Assembly: GCA_020696855.1 (NCBI GenBank)
Contig: JAJFMT010000003.1
Location: 1-64,000 of the forward strand
DNA: 64,000 bases
DNA from: Pseudobdellovibrio sp.
GTDB taxonomy: Bacteria; Bdellovibrionota; Bdellovibrionia; Bdellovibrionales; Bdellovibrionaceae
Direction: 5' to 3'
Made by a program: the position numbers and the translations under genes. Each line of letters begins with the position of its first letter. Position 1 is the first letter of the stretch. Below are positions 7,927 through 16,355 of this stretch, piece by piece. Under the pieces are notes generated by a model. The model was not told where the DNA came from, searched no databases, and worked only from the letters and a program-made list of their open reading frames with translations.

Positions 7927-9859
7927 AGTCTTTTTAGCGCTGAGCTTCGCTCTGTTTATTTTCGTCAGCGGACACTTCATGTTCGATGGCTTCGGTGAAA
8001 CATGGAATAAAATTTCGACTGATGACCATTACGCCTGGATCTTAAAAAATTCGCAGCTTCTCGATTGTGCGGATGCGAAGTGCCGCTTTATAGAAGACAC
8101 AAAAGTGCACACCAAGCTTGATTACGTGAACTTGGATTATTCCCGTAACTTGCAACGGTGGAGAGAACAGCATTGCCTCTTTGATATTTATACGCCGCTA
8201 TATACCGTTGTCATGATCGGGTATAAGAAAATTTTTAATCTTTCAAACTGGGAGCAGGCTTATCAGGCTGTTTCTATTACGGGCTATATTATTGCATGTT
8301 TGGGCGCGCTTGTTTTTCTTGTTTCGTTGTTCGGCTACCTGCCGGCAGCCATTGCCTTTGCTTTTATGAGTCTTTGTAAGTGGGGATGGCTCAGCTTTGG
8401 CGTGATAACTCCGTCTTTTTTTGTATCAGGGGTCATGTTCTGGGTACTGGCACTGTTCGTAAGAAGGCCAGAAGTTTTTTTAAAACTACTTGGGCCCATC
8501 ATTGTATTAACCGCACTTTATCATCCGATCGGCAAAGTTTATGCGGTTGGGTGGCTGATCCTCGCAGGGGTTTACTTCTTCGAAGGACTCGTTCGCGACA
8601 ATCGCACAAGAGGATTCTTTGCGTTAGCTATTCTTTGTTTCCTGGGAGTCATTTTAATCGGGACGGTAGAGCAACCGCAGTTTAAACTTGCTGCGTTTCC
8701 ATTTGCCGACCGTCATGAAATTCTCACCCACTTCGTCAATAATATAAAAGCGTTGTTAACTGTTTATTCGTGGTTCTTTTTCATACCAACTAATAACCAG
8801 CATGTTGCCGGTTTTGTGAGTGTATTCCTGTTCTTGGCATTGATTTACCTTGCCGGAAGATCCAATAAGCGAAACCTGATCGGTTTGCTTTTATTTTTTT
8901 ATACTGCAATTTCAATTTTTCATATGTTCAGAAACTATCCGGGAGAGCTCAGCGGCCGGGTCATGATTCCATTTTTTGTGTATCTGTGCGGAGCTTTTGG
9001 TGTGATTATCGTGAGCCTTGTACGTTACAGCTCTAAAGAAAGAATTGCGGCAGGCGTTTTAATTATCCTATTTGTATTCGCACTTGGCACACGCTATTTA
9101 AGTCCAAACGAAGTGTTTACGATTCCACCTTCACAGCATTTCTTCACGGCAAAAGATAATTTGTATGATCCAAAGCAGGTGCAGAAGCTGTTCGATAAAG
9201 ACGGAAATTGCGGAACTGTTATTTATTTAGACCAGACACCGATGTGGGTTTACTCACTTTATGGTTCACTGAAGTGCGGAGCCCTTGTTCCTTACTTATG
9301 GTCACTTCCTAACGTTGAATACGACCGGATTGCAGACAGTAAAAAAGATTTAAGCCATTTTGTTTCTTTTAATCCGATATTTAATGCCTTTGGCGTTCCT
9401 TTGATTCACCCGCGGAGAAAATTCCTTTTTAATTTTGAAATTACAGAAGCAAAGAACTTGATCTTGAAATTAAAAGCTTCCGAAGAGCCATCAACTGTTA
9501 CGTTAATTTTGGGTGAAGGCTCTAATGTGGTTGACCGAAAATTGATTGAAATAAAGCCCAATGAAGAAACGACGTTGTCGCTTCCGGTTAAAAAAGGTCA
9601 GCAGCTTTTACTGAGCGCGCCAGGTGGTCCGGCCTTGGTTGAAAAGGCGTCATTTGTTGAAACGATGAATTGGCCATGGAATGAATCGGTAACTATTTCT
9701 GCTCTCGATACCGATGATAACGGCAAACCTTACAACAGAAGAGACGTCAATTTATTGCAGTGGCAAACGGCACTTGAAAAGTTTTTTAAACTTGATCTGG
9801 GAATTGTAGATGACTCTAAATCTTCAATTCTTATGACGGCTGCGCGCCGGAGCGAATAG
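7916..9859 (+). CDS. polytopic membrane protein, GT-C-type glycosyltransferase candidate
   Basis: The 647-residue protein has an N-terminal signal-anchor helix, a first extracytoplasmic loop with an acidic pair (STDDHYAW) and about ten further membrane helices to roughly residue 385. A soluble C-terminal domain of about 250 residues follows, probably periplasmic. This is the plan of GT-C enzymes such as ArnT, PMT or Gtr proteins, which use polyprenyl-phosphate sugars; the family cannot be fixed by eye. An upstream in-frame start at 7868 exists, but MKSKVFLALS at 7916 gives a proper membrane segment and a short overlap with the GT2 gene. The 3' end overlaps the convergent epimerase gene by 29 bases. 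Confidence 0.65.
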   Translation: MKSKVFLALSFALFIFVSGHFMFDGFGETWNKISTDDHYAWILKNSQLLDCADAKCRFIEDTKVHTKLDYVNLDYSRNLQRWREQHCLFDIYTPLYTVVMIGYKKIFNLSNWEQAYQAVSITGYIIACLGALVFLVSLFGYLPAAIAFAFMSLCKWGWLSFGVITPSFFVSGVMFWVLALFVRRPEVFLKLLGPIIVLTALYHPIGKVYAVGWLILAGVYFFEGLVRDNRTRGFFALAILCFLGVILIGTVEQPQFKLAAFPFADRHEILTHFVNNIKALLTVYSWFFFIPTNNQHVAGFVSVFLFLALIYLAGRSNKRNLIGLLLFFYTAISIFHMFRNYPGELSGRVMIPFFVYLCGAFGVIIVSLVRYSSKERIAAGVLIILFVFALGTRYLSPNEVFTIPPSQHFFTAKDNLYDPKQVQKLFDKDGNCGTVIYLDQTPMWVYSLYGSLKCGALVPYLWSLPNVEYDRIADSKKDLSHFVSFNPIFNAFGVPLIHPRRKFLFNFEITEAKNLILKLKASEEPSTVTLILGEGSNVVDRKLIEIKPNEETTLSLPVKKGQQLLLSAPGGPALVEKASFVETMNWPWNESVTISALDTDDNGKPYNRRDVNLLQWQTALEKFFKLDLGIVDDSKSSILMTAARRSE

Positions 9860-10685
9860 ACGCAATCATTTCGTCTAAGGTTTTTTCGATAGGCGCATAG
9901 TAGTTGTCGCCCAGCAATTGTTTTAGTTTGTTGAGGCTTGGGTTCTGGTGCCAGACTTCATCGTCCCGATACGGAACTGCTCCGAACACAACCTGACCTG
10001 AATTGATTTTTTTCTGTAGTAAAAAGGCGGCCGTAAGTAAAGCCTGTACGGTATTTACAAGCGTAGAAACAGATGTAAAGCTTCGGTATTGGTCGCCCGC
10101 AGTCATTTTAAATTCTTTATTTTCTAACAACGCGCGGATCACGGCACCCGCCAGCATTTTGGGATCGGCTCCAGGTCCAATAATATTAAATGGTCTGAGG
10201 TGAATGTGCTGGCCACCTGTGTTGTTCGCCCATCTGCGTCCGTTTTCTAAAAGCTTTAGCTTCCAGTATCCGTAGGATGAAGCTGTTTTAGCCGGGGCAT
10301 CTTCCGTAATTTCTGAAGCGTCCGCATAAGGACCGTATTCTTCAGAGCTGCCAATGGTTATCAGGCGTTCAAATGAGGGGAGGCCCATAAATTCGGGTGC
10401 GGTGATCAGCCCCTGTTGATGCCATTCAGGTGTGCTTTTCTCATAACGTGCCTTGATAGCCGAGTTAAAGATCAGTGTTTTAAACCGGACATCAGGATGC
10501 TGAGTAAGTGCTTCCGCTAACGTTTGCTGAGCCAGATCTAATTGTATAAAGTTTTCGGGCAGTACTGAAGATGGGCGTATGCGGCTTAGCACCAAACAGC
10601 GTTGGCCATTTAGTTTAAAAGATTCTAATAAGTGGCCGGCAACAAAGCCGCCGCCGCCCACAAGGGCCACATCGTAGAAAGGCAT
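9831..10685 (-). CDS. NAD-dependent epimerase/dehydratase (extended SDR)
   Basis: The 284-residue protein begins with the nucleotide-binding motif VGGGGFVAGHL. It keeps a serine-rich catalytic strand (IGSSEEYGPY) and the YxxxK pair in SYGYWKLK. The segment HLRPFNIIGPGA is the substrate-binding R-P-F-N element of sugar epimerases and reductases. ATG 10685 is chosen over the longer frame at 10706 because AGGAT sits eight bases upstream and the Rossmann fold then starts near residue 7. It is transcribed opposite to, and divergent from, rfbF. It could be a CDP-sugar epimerase or reductase working with RfbF/RfbG, but the substrate cannot be read. Confidence 0.85.
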   Translation of the reverse strand: MPFYDVALVGGGGFVAGHLLESFKLNGQRCLVLSRIRPSSVLPENFIQLDLAQQTLAEALTQHPDVRFKTLIFNSAIKARYEKSTPEWHQQGLITAPEFMGLPSFERLITIGSSEEYGPYADASEITEDAPAKTASSYGYWKLKLLENGRRWANNTGGQHIHLRPFNIIGPGADPKMLAGAVIRALLENKEFKMTAGDQYRSFTSVSTLVNTVQALLTAAFLLQKKINSGQVVFGAVPYRDDEVWHQNPSLNKLKQLLGDNYYAPIEKTLDEMIASIRSGAQPS

Positions 10686-10766
10686 AATTAATCCTATTGA
10701 TAGCAAAGGCTAAAGTCATTGTTTACTTGGCTGTTTTAGCTATAATAAAACCAACTCGGGAGAATT

Positions 10767-11534
10767 ATGAAAGTCATATTATTGGCCGGTGGGTTAGGCA
10801 CCCGCATCAGTGAAGAGAGTCACTTAAGACCGAAACCGATGATCGAAATCGGGGGACGGCCGATTCTTTGGCATATTATGAAAATCTATTCTCAGTTCGG
10901 CCTGAACGATTTTATCGTGTGCAGCGGTTACAAGAGTTACGTTATTAAAGAGTATTTTGCGAACTACTTTCTTCATATGTCAGATGTCACCTTCGATCTT
11001 AAAAACAACAAAATGGAAGTGCATCACAGCGAATCTGAATCCTGGAAGGTAACCTTAGTAGATACGGGCGAAACCACGATGACCGGTGGCCGTATTAAAA
11101 GAGTTAAAAAATATATCGGTGATGAAGACTTCTGTATGACCTACGGTGACGGGTTAGCCGACATTAACATTACAGAACTTTTAAAGTTCCATAAATCTCA
11201 CGGCGGCCTTGCGACTTTAACAGCGGCCCAGTCTCCTGGCCGGTTTGGCGCCCTCAACATGGAAAGCTCACTGATTAAAAGTTTTAAGGAAAAGCCAAAG
11301 GGTGATGGCAATTGGATCAACGGGGGATTTTTTGTTTTAAGTCCTAAAGTTCTTGATTTGATTTCAGGTGATGAAACTGTTTTCGAAAAAGAACCGTTGG
11401 AGCAGCTCGCTGAAAAACGCCAGTTGCATGCCTTCCATCACAAAGGCTTTTGGCAGCCAATGGACACTTTACGTGATAAAAATTATCTGGAACAGCTTTG
11501 GTCAAGCGGTCAGGCTCCTTGGAAGATATGGTAG
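10767..11534 (+). CDS. rfbF: glucose-1-phosphate cytidylyltransferase
   Basis: The 255-residue protein makes CDP-glucose from CTP and glucose 1-phosphate, the first step to CDP-dideoxyhexoses and related sugars. The N-terminal [13 protein letters not shown] and [18 protein letters not shown] segments identify the RfbF/DdhA branch of nucleotidyltransferases. So do [19 protein letters not shown] and the C-terminal [11 protein letters not shown]. The length is normal. GGGAG precedes the ATG. The stop overlaps the start of rfbG by seven bases. Confidence 0.95.
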   Translation: MKVILLAGGLGTRISEESHLRPKPMIEIGGRPILWHIMKIYSQFGLNDFIVCSGYKSYVIKEYFANYFLHMSDVTFDLKNNKMEVHHSESESWKVTLVDTGETTMTGGRIKRVKKYIGDEDFCMTYGDGLADINITELLKFHKSHGGLATLTAAQSPGRFGALNMESSLIKSFKEKPKGDGNWINGGFFVLSPKVLDLISGDETVFEKEPLEQLAEKRQLHAFHHKGFWQPMDTLRDKNYLEQLWSSGQAPWKIW

Positions 11535-12451
11535 AAAGTTTCTGGAAAAATAAAAAAGTTTTTCTAACGGGACACACGGGCTTTAAAGGTTCGTGGATGA
11601 GTCTTTGGCTTTTAAAGGCAGGAGCAAACCTGACCGGTTATTCACTGGGGCTGCCAAGTACTCCTAGTTTATTTGAAGAGTTAAAAATCAGTAAAGACAT
11701 GAATTCAATTTTCGCGGACATCCGCGATTTAGAGAATTTAAAAAGAGAAGTAAAAGAAGCGCAGCCCGAGATTATTATTCATATGGCAGCGCAGCCCCTT
11801 GTTCGCTATTCTTACGCAGAGCCCGTAGAAACTTACATGACAAATGTTATGGGCACAGTTCATCTGTTTGAAGCCGCCAGAAAAGCCGAGTCTGTAAAGG
11901 CCGTTTTGAATGTGACCAGTGATAAATGCTATGAAAATTTAGAGCGCGAAGAAGGCTATAAAGAGCACGAAGCGATGGGTGGCAATGACCCATACAGCAA
12001 CAGTAAAGGCTGCGCTGAGCTTGTGACCCACGCGTACAGGCAGTCGTTTTTCAAAAAAGAAGGTCTGTTGCTGGCCAGCGGCCGCGCCGGAAACGTCATC
12101 GGCGGCGGGGACTGGGCAGATGACCGATTGGTGCCGGATATCATTCGTTCGGTAATTAAAAACGAAACGCTGGTGATACGAAGCCCTAAATCTGTCAGAC
12201 CTTGGCAACATGTTTTAGAGCCGGTAGGTGGCTATCTGCATTTAGCCGAAATGCTTTACAACGGCGGTGAGAAATATGCGGAAGGTTTTAACTTCGGCCC
12301 TTCAAAAGAAGATCACTGCGAATGGCAGCCCCGCTGGAATCTGAATCTGGCACTGCAGAAGACTGTCGAGTGGAATGAGCAGCGATTAATAGATCTTTCA
12401 TCTGTTAAAGACGTGACGCTAAAGCAGATTTCCGAATATCAGCAGAGCTAA
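11528..12451 (+). CDS. rfbG: CDP-glucose 4,6-dehydratase with an internal segment missing
   Basis: The protein is 307 residues where RfbG is usually about 355-360. The N-terminus [19 protein letters not shown] (residues 10-28) is diagnostic. The active-site T130-S-D132-K133 and Y156xxxK160 are intact, so NAD binding and catalysis at C4 look preserved. After [10 protein letters not shown] (about residue 263) the sequence jumps straight to [19 protein letters not shown]. Family members have roughly 45-50 residues here (PVSWIVE..., a GDxHPHEA-like segment and LDxSKAR..LGW), forming part of the substrate pocket. The gap is in frame. ATG 11528 fits the family start and lies just after GGAAGA. Activity is doubtful. 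Confidence 0.85.
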   Translation: MVESFWKNKKVFLTGHTGFKGSWMSLWLLKAGANLTGYSLGLPSTPSLFEELKISKDMNSIFADIRDLENLKREVKEAQPEIIIHMAAQPLVRYSYAEPVETYMTNVMGTVHLFEAARKAESVKAVLNVTSDKCYENLEREEGYKEHEAMGGNDPYSNSKGCAELVTHAYRQSFFKKEGLLLASGRAGNVIGGGDWADDRLVPDIIRSVIKNETLVIRSPKSVRPWQHVLEPVGGYLHLAEMLYNGGEKYAEGFNFGPSKEDHCEWQPRWNLNLALQKTVEWNEQRLIDLSSVKDVTLKQISEYQQS

Positions 12452-12455
12452 AAAA

Positions 12456-12530
12456 TTATTTCGAAATCAGGTTGTACACTTCGCGAATCGCACCTTCGCC
12501 GCCGGCTTTATTCAAAACATGAACATTTTT
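12456..12530 (-). pseudogene. C-terminal remnant of a KdsC-type HAD phosphatase
   Basis: Downstream of the truncated NeuA-phosphatase gene, on the same strand but shifted by one frame, 24 codons read KNVHVLNKAGGEGAIREVYN and a few more residues to a TAA. The GGEGAIREV segment is the conserved C-terminus of KdsC/YrbI phosphatases. No ribosome site or start codon belongs to it. It is best explained as the original end of the phosphatase domain, cut off by a deletion of about 40 codons whose length is not a multiple of three. Confidence 0.75.
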
Positions 12531-13503
12531 AGTTTAATTTTAATTCTTTAAGAAGCTCATCCAAACGAGAAAGCTTTTCGTGTACACCGTGAAAATCGAA
12601 ATCAAGCTTCAGTTTTTTAGCGCGGGCGCGGTTCAACTGGCGGTCTTCTTTCGTGAGAATGCCGACTTTGATTCCCAGTTTTTGAATCAACTGAAAACCC
12701 ATGCCGTCGTAGGTGTTGAATTTTTTAAGTTCGTCGCCATTTTCAGAATAGTACATTCCGGCGTCGGTCAGAACACCGTCAACGTCACTCAGTAACAACT
12801 TGATGTCGCTGTAGTTTTTGTTTTTCAAATTTCCGCGGTATTTTTTTAGAAACTTTTCTACAATCGTCCAGTCATCCGGCTCATCAATTTCAAAGCCGGA
12901 ATACTCGGGCATTTCATAAGTCATAACCGGTTTTGAAAGGCGGTTGCCTGATTTCGTAATATCTTTAACTGCAGAAATGTAAAAAGCGCCGTTTTCCATC
13001 AGTAAGCCTTCGTAATCCTGACGGCGCGGGCGCTTCATAGGATTGTAATTCATCGGCTTATTTTTTGTTGTCCAAAAAAATCTTTTTGTTCTGACAACAC
13101 TTAATAACGATTTTGCAAGCCGCGCTTTTTTGAACTGCGCTAAAGCCGAATCGAAATCTTCAGACGTTGTAAATGGATTTGTCGCCTGAACTAATACGAA
13201 ATTGTCAGTGCCTTTAAGTTTTGATTTTGAAATGTATTCCAGCATGACACTTTCAGTAGAAGAAGTGTTCTGAGCATTAGCCGGATCGCGGTCGTAAATA
13301 ACTACTTTTTTAAATTTGAAATTTTGAACGCAGTTTTTAATCGCAGTAGAGTCTGTCGCTACGACCACTTGATCGATTGATTTTGCATTTTCAAGAGAGA
13401 TCAGCGTCCAGTAAATGAGAGGCTGGCCGTTGATCTCTTTGATGTTTTTTAGCGGGATTGACTGACTTCCGCCGCGAACCGGGATGAAAGCGACGTTAGC
13501 CAC
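12529..13503 (-). CDS. neuA: acylneuraminate cytidylyltransferase fused to a truncated KdsC-like HAD domain
   Basis: Residues 1-225 form a CMP-nonulosonate synthetase: FIPVRGGSQSIPLKNI matches the IPARxGSKxIxxKN nucleotide motif, with QATNPF and the active-site region GFEIDEPDDW. Residues about 235-324 form the first part of a KdsC-type HAD phosphatase, with the DxDG nucleophile (D240, D242) in LLSDVDGVLTD, motif II threonine T284 and lysine K310. The domain stops at ELKLN, before the GDDxND magnesium motif, so the phosphatase half should be inactive. The lost tail survives out of frame just downstream. The start is GTG, two bases after neuB. The product would be a CMP-activated sialic, legionaminic or pseudaminic-type acid. 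Confidence 0.85.
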   Translation of the reverse strand: MANVAFIPVRGGSQSIPLKNIKEINGQPLIYWTLISLENAKSIDQVVVATDSTAIKNCVQNFKFKKVVIYDRDPANAQNTSSTESVMLEYISKSKLKGTDNFVLVQATNPFTTSEDFDSALAQFKKARLAKSLLSVVRTKRFFWTTKNKPMNYNPMKRPRRQDYEGLLMENGAFYISAVKDITKSGNRLSKPVMTYEMPEYSGFEIDEPDDWTIVEKFLKKYRGNLKNKNYSDIKLLLSDVDGVLTDAGMYYSENGDELKKFNTYDGMGFQLIQKLGIKVGILTKEDRQLNRARAKKLKLDFDFHGVHEKLSRLDELLKELKLN

Positions 13504-13505
13504 GA

Positions 13506-14396
13506 TTATCTGTCTCTGTATTTCAGTTTATCGCGCTGAACTTGTTCGATCGGAAGAATTTCAGTCTCTTTGTATGTCAAAGCCTGATAAGTCGAATTCA
13601 AGTCACGTGCTAATTTTTGTAAGCCAGCATATTCAAGAGAGGCTGCGTGGTCAGTGCCCTTCCAAGTACGGTCTTTCGTGAAATGCCTTTCAACCCAAAC
13701 TGCACCTAAAGTATAAGCGGCAACGTCAATTGCGATTCCCAAGTGGTGACCAGAGAAAGCGAATTCTTTTACGCGGCCTTGAAAGCGGTCCTGCATTTTT
13801 AAAAGTTCAAGCATGCAGACGTTTTCAAATGGAACCGGGTAGCCTGAAGTACATGAGTACACGACTAAGCGATTTGCCTGGCCCTTTTCTTCAAAGAATT
13901 TTACGAATTTTTCCTGTTCAGCAACAGTTGTCATACCCGTAGAGATATGAACCTCGCCTTTGTACTCATCACGTAAAACGCCCAGCATATCCATGTGAGT
14001 GTTGCACGCCGATGGAACTTTGATGAATTCAGGATTTAACTGAATGATCTCTTTAGCAGAAGTGGTGTCCCAAACGGATGTGGAATAAACAAGGCCGATG
14101 CTTTCAGAATATTTTTTTAATTCAGAGTGTTGGTCTAAGTTAAACTCCAGAAATTCACGGTGCTCACCATAGGTTTTCCCGTAGGAGTTTGCCGGATTAG
14201 GGTGTGGCGCGTTATACTGTTCAGGGGTCAACAGCTCTTTATTGTGTCTTTTTTGAAACTTAGCTGCGTAAACACCGGCGTCTTTAGATAATTTTAACAG
14301 TTCTTTTGCAATATTAAAGTCACCTTTGTGATTGCAACCGATTTCAGAAACGACTTTTGGGGCCTGATATTTACCTTTAACGCTCACTTGAACCAT
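13506..14396 (-). CDS. neuB: N-acetylneuraminate synthase family protein without SAF domain
   Basis: The 296-residue protein condenses phosphoenolpyruvate with an N-acetylhexosamine to a nonulosonic acid. Visible family features are VSEIGCNHKGD near residue 16, KFQKR, the segment YSTSVWD, IKVPSACNTH, HISTGMTT and the late ERHFTKDRTWKGTDHAASL. These cover the TIM-barrel NeuB domain. The usual C-terminal SAF (antifreeze-like) domain of about 60 residues is absent and the reading frame ends cleanly after KLKYRDR. Short NeuB-like proteins exist, so this may be a natural subfamily. AAGGA precedes the ATG. It is upstream of and two bases from neuA, giving a two-step synthesis and activation unit. 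Confidence 0.88.
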   Translation of the reverse strand: MVQVSVKGKYQAPKVVSEIGCNHKGDFNIAKELLKLSKDAGVYAAKFQKRHNKELLTPEQYNAPHPNPANSYGKTYGEHREFLEFNLDQHSELKKYSESIGLVYSTSVWDTTSAKEIIQLNPEFIKVPSACNTHMDMLGVLRDEYKGEVHISTGMTTVAEQEKFVKFFEEKGQANRLVVYSCTSGYPVPFENVCMLELLKMQDRFQGRVKEFAFSGHHLGIAIDVAAYTLGAVWVERHFTKDRTWKGTDHAASLEYAGLQKLARDLNSTYQALTYKETEILPIEQVQRDKLKYRDR

Positions 14397-14471
14397 AAAT
14401 TTTTCCTTTTGAATCCGCTATAATCGGTAAATTTTGGCTGAGAGTCAACCTCTGAGGATGATTATTCAGGG

Positions 14472-15233
14472 CTAAAATTTCTTCCACTTAAAAACCGCTG
14501 TGAGAGCGTAAATGCTGAATAGATAGCAGGATTTTGCCAGCGACATTTTCTCTACCAGTCTATATGTATTCCAGCGCAGTTTAGCTGCGAAGATTTTATT
14601 GTTTGATCGCGAACCTTTCACGATTCTGTAAAGAGCCAGTGGCTCATTCACGCTGTAGGCATAGGGTGTTCGTTTCAAAATCTGCAGCCAAAAAGACATA
14701 TCTTCCCAGCCATGTTCCTGAAAACGAATATCGCCGTAAAGATCTTTTCTGAACACCGCCGTTAAACAAGCGATGCAGTTGTTTTTTAACAGATCGTTAT
14801 AGCTGACCTTTTCCGGCATCTGGTGAACATAACCCTGAACCGAATTGTCCTGGCTGATTCTTCTGAATCCCGTGAATGAAAAACCGTAGTTATTTTGAGC
14901 CATGAACGTGATCTGTTTCTGAAGTTTGTCGGGAGTCCAAAGATCATCGGCATCCAAGCATGCGATGTAGTCGCCGCGAGCGATTTCTAAAGCCACGTTT
15001 CGGTTGTTTGCGGCTCCCTTCGCCAGGGGAGAGGTGATCAGCTTCACGCGCGGATCTTTTTCTGAAAAGCGTTTAACGATTTCACCTGTTGAGTCTTTAG
15101 AGTTGCAGTCTAACACAATGAGGTGTTCCCAGTTCTGATACTGCTGATTTATGACGCTTTTAATTGTGTCTTCAATGTATCTTTCGGCATTGTAAGCCGG
15201 CGTGATAACACTGACGAGAGGTTCATTTTGCAT
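14472..15233 (-). CDS. family 2 glycosyltransferase
   Basis: The 253-residue protein is a GT-A inverting transferase. It starts SVITPAYNAERYIEDTI, the standard UDP-binding N-terminus, has a DxD-type site in CLDADDLWTPDK at about residue 95, and a later GWEDMSFWLQ segment with the expected catalytic acid. No C-terminal membrane helices of the DPM1 kind are seen, although the C-terminal 25 residues are hydrophobic (FSIYALTAVFKWKKF). It likely adds one sugar to the repeat unit. It lies upstream of neuB on the same strand with a 75-base gap and may share its transcript. Confidence 0.9.
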   Translation of the reverse strand: MQNEPLVSVITPAYNAERYIEDTIKSVINQQYQNWEHLIVLDCNSKDSTGEIVKRFSEKDPRVKLITSPLAKGAANNRNVALEIARGDYIACLDADDLWTPDKLQKQITFMAQNNYGFSFTGFRRISQDNSVQGYVHQMPEKVSYNDLLKNNCIACLTAVFRKDLYGDIRFQEHGWEDMSFWLQILKRTPYAYSVNEPLALYRIVKGSRSNNKIFAAKLRWNTYRLVEKMSLAKSCYLFSIYALTAVFKWKKF

Positions 15234-15368
15234 TCCCTATTTATTCCCGAAATGAAAGATTCAGCAAGATGAATTACGGAAATAATTTAAAAAATAGGCA
15301 TCACTGCGCCGTTGATTCAGTTTTAATCAAGTCTTGTAATCAAGATTTTCAGAGGGTATAAAAATAAG

Positions 15369-16355
15369 ATGCAAAATGTTCTTGTTGTTGGCGGTGCGGG
15401 TTACATCGGTTCGCATACCGTTCAGCAATTATTAAAAAAGAATTACAAGGTCGTCGTAGTCGACGATCTTTCTACGGGAACAAGAGCGTCTTTGTCTCAG
15501 CAGATTGAGTTTCATCAGGTTGATATCCTGAACTTTGCGGATCTCAAAAAAGTTTTCAGTCAAAACAAGTTCAGCGCCGTTTTTCATTTTGCGGCTAAAC
15601 TCAGTGTTCCGGAATCGTTTCCTAAACATTTCGAGTACTTTGACACCAACGTTGTCGGTACAAAGAATTTGTTAAAGCTTTGCGAAGAGTTCGGTGTTAA
15701 CCGCTTTATTTTTTCTTCTACAGCAGCGGTCTACGGAAACGTTCAGTCAGCATTGGTTAAAGAAACCGACAGCTTGTGTCCGCAAAATCCGTACGGCTTA
15801 ACAAAACAAATGGCCGAAGCGCTTGTTGTAAATCAGGCGTCTATTCAAAAAGATTTTAAATACAGAATTTTACGTTACTTTAACGTTGCTGGTGCAGAGC
15901 TTGACGGCAGTAACGGTCCACGCAATTTAAATTCAGGCCAATTGATTCTAAATCTGTGCCGAAGCTCTGTAGGTGACCGTGTAGTAAAAGTCTTCGGAAC
16001 TGATTACGCCACCAAAGACGGAACAACAATTCGCGACTTTATTCATGTTGTGGATTTGGCAGAGGCGCATACTGAGGCCTTTAAGTGCTTAGAAAGCAAT
16101 GGTAACTCAGGGGTGTGGAACTGCGGTTACGGGCAGGGCTATTCTGTTATGGAAGTGATTAAAGCATTTGAAGCCGCGAACGGCTTGAAATTTGATATTC
16201 GCTTAGAGCCGCCGCGCCAGGGTGACCCTGCGCAAGTCGTGGCTAACAATGAACTGATTTTTAAGGAAAGCAGCTGGCGACCGAAATACAACGATATTTC
16301 GGTGATATGCAAATCAACTTACGAGTGGATTAAAAATGGAATCGAACGGAAGTAG
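15369..16355 (+). CDS. galE: UDP-glucose 4-epimerase
   Basis: The 328-residue protein interconverts UDP-glucose and UDP-galactose (or the N-acetylated forms) with bound NAD. Diagnostic segments are VGGAGYIGSHTVQQLL at the start, VVDDLSTG, FHFAAKLSVPES, the catalytic STAAVYG serine/threonine stretch, the YxxxK pair in NPYGLTKQ, and YFNVAGAE. The length is normal. GAGGG lies unusually far (about 14 bases) before the ATG. Its last 20 bases overlap the start of the sugar-transferase gene, so both are one unit. Confidence 0.94.
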   Translation: MQNVLVVGGAGYIGSHTVQQLLKKNYKVVVVDDLSTGTRASLSQQIEFHQVDILNFADLKKVFSQNKFSAVFHFAAKLSVPESFPKHFEYFDTNVVGTKNLLKLCEEFGVNRFIFSSTAAVYGNVQSALVKETDSLCPQNPYGLTKQMAEALVVNQASIQKDFKYRILRYFNVAGAELDGSNGPRNLNSGQLILNLCRSSVGDRVVKVFGTDYATKDGTTIRDFIHVVDLAEAHTEAFKCLESNGNSGVWNCGYGQGYSVMEVIKAFEAANGLKFDIRLEPPRQGDPAQVVANNELIFKESSWRPKYNDISVICKSTYEWIKNGIERK

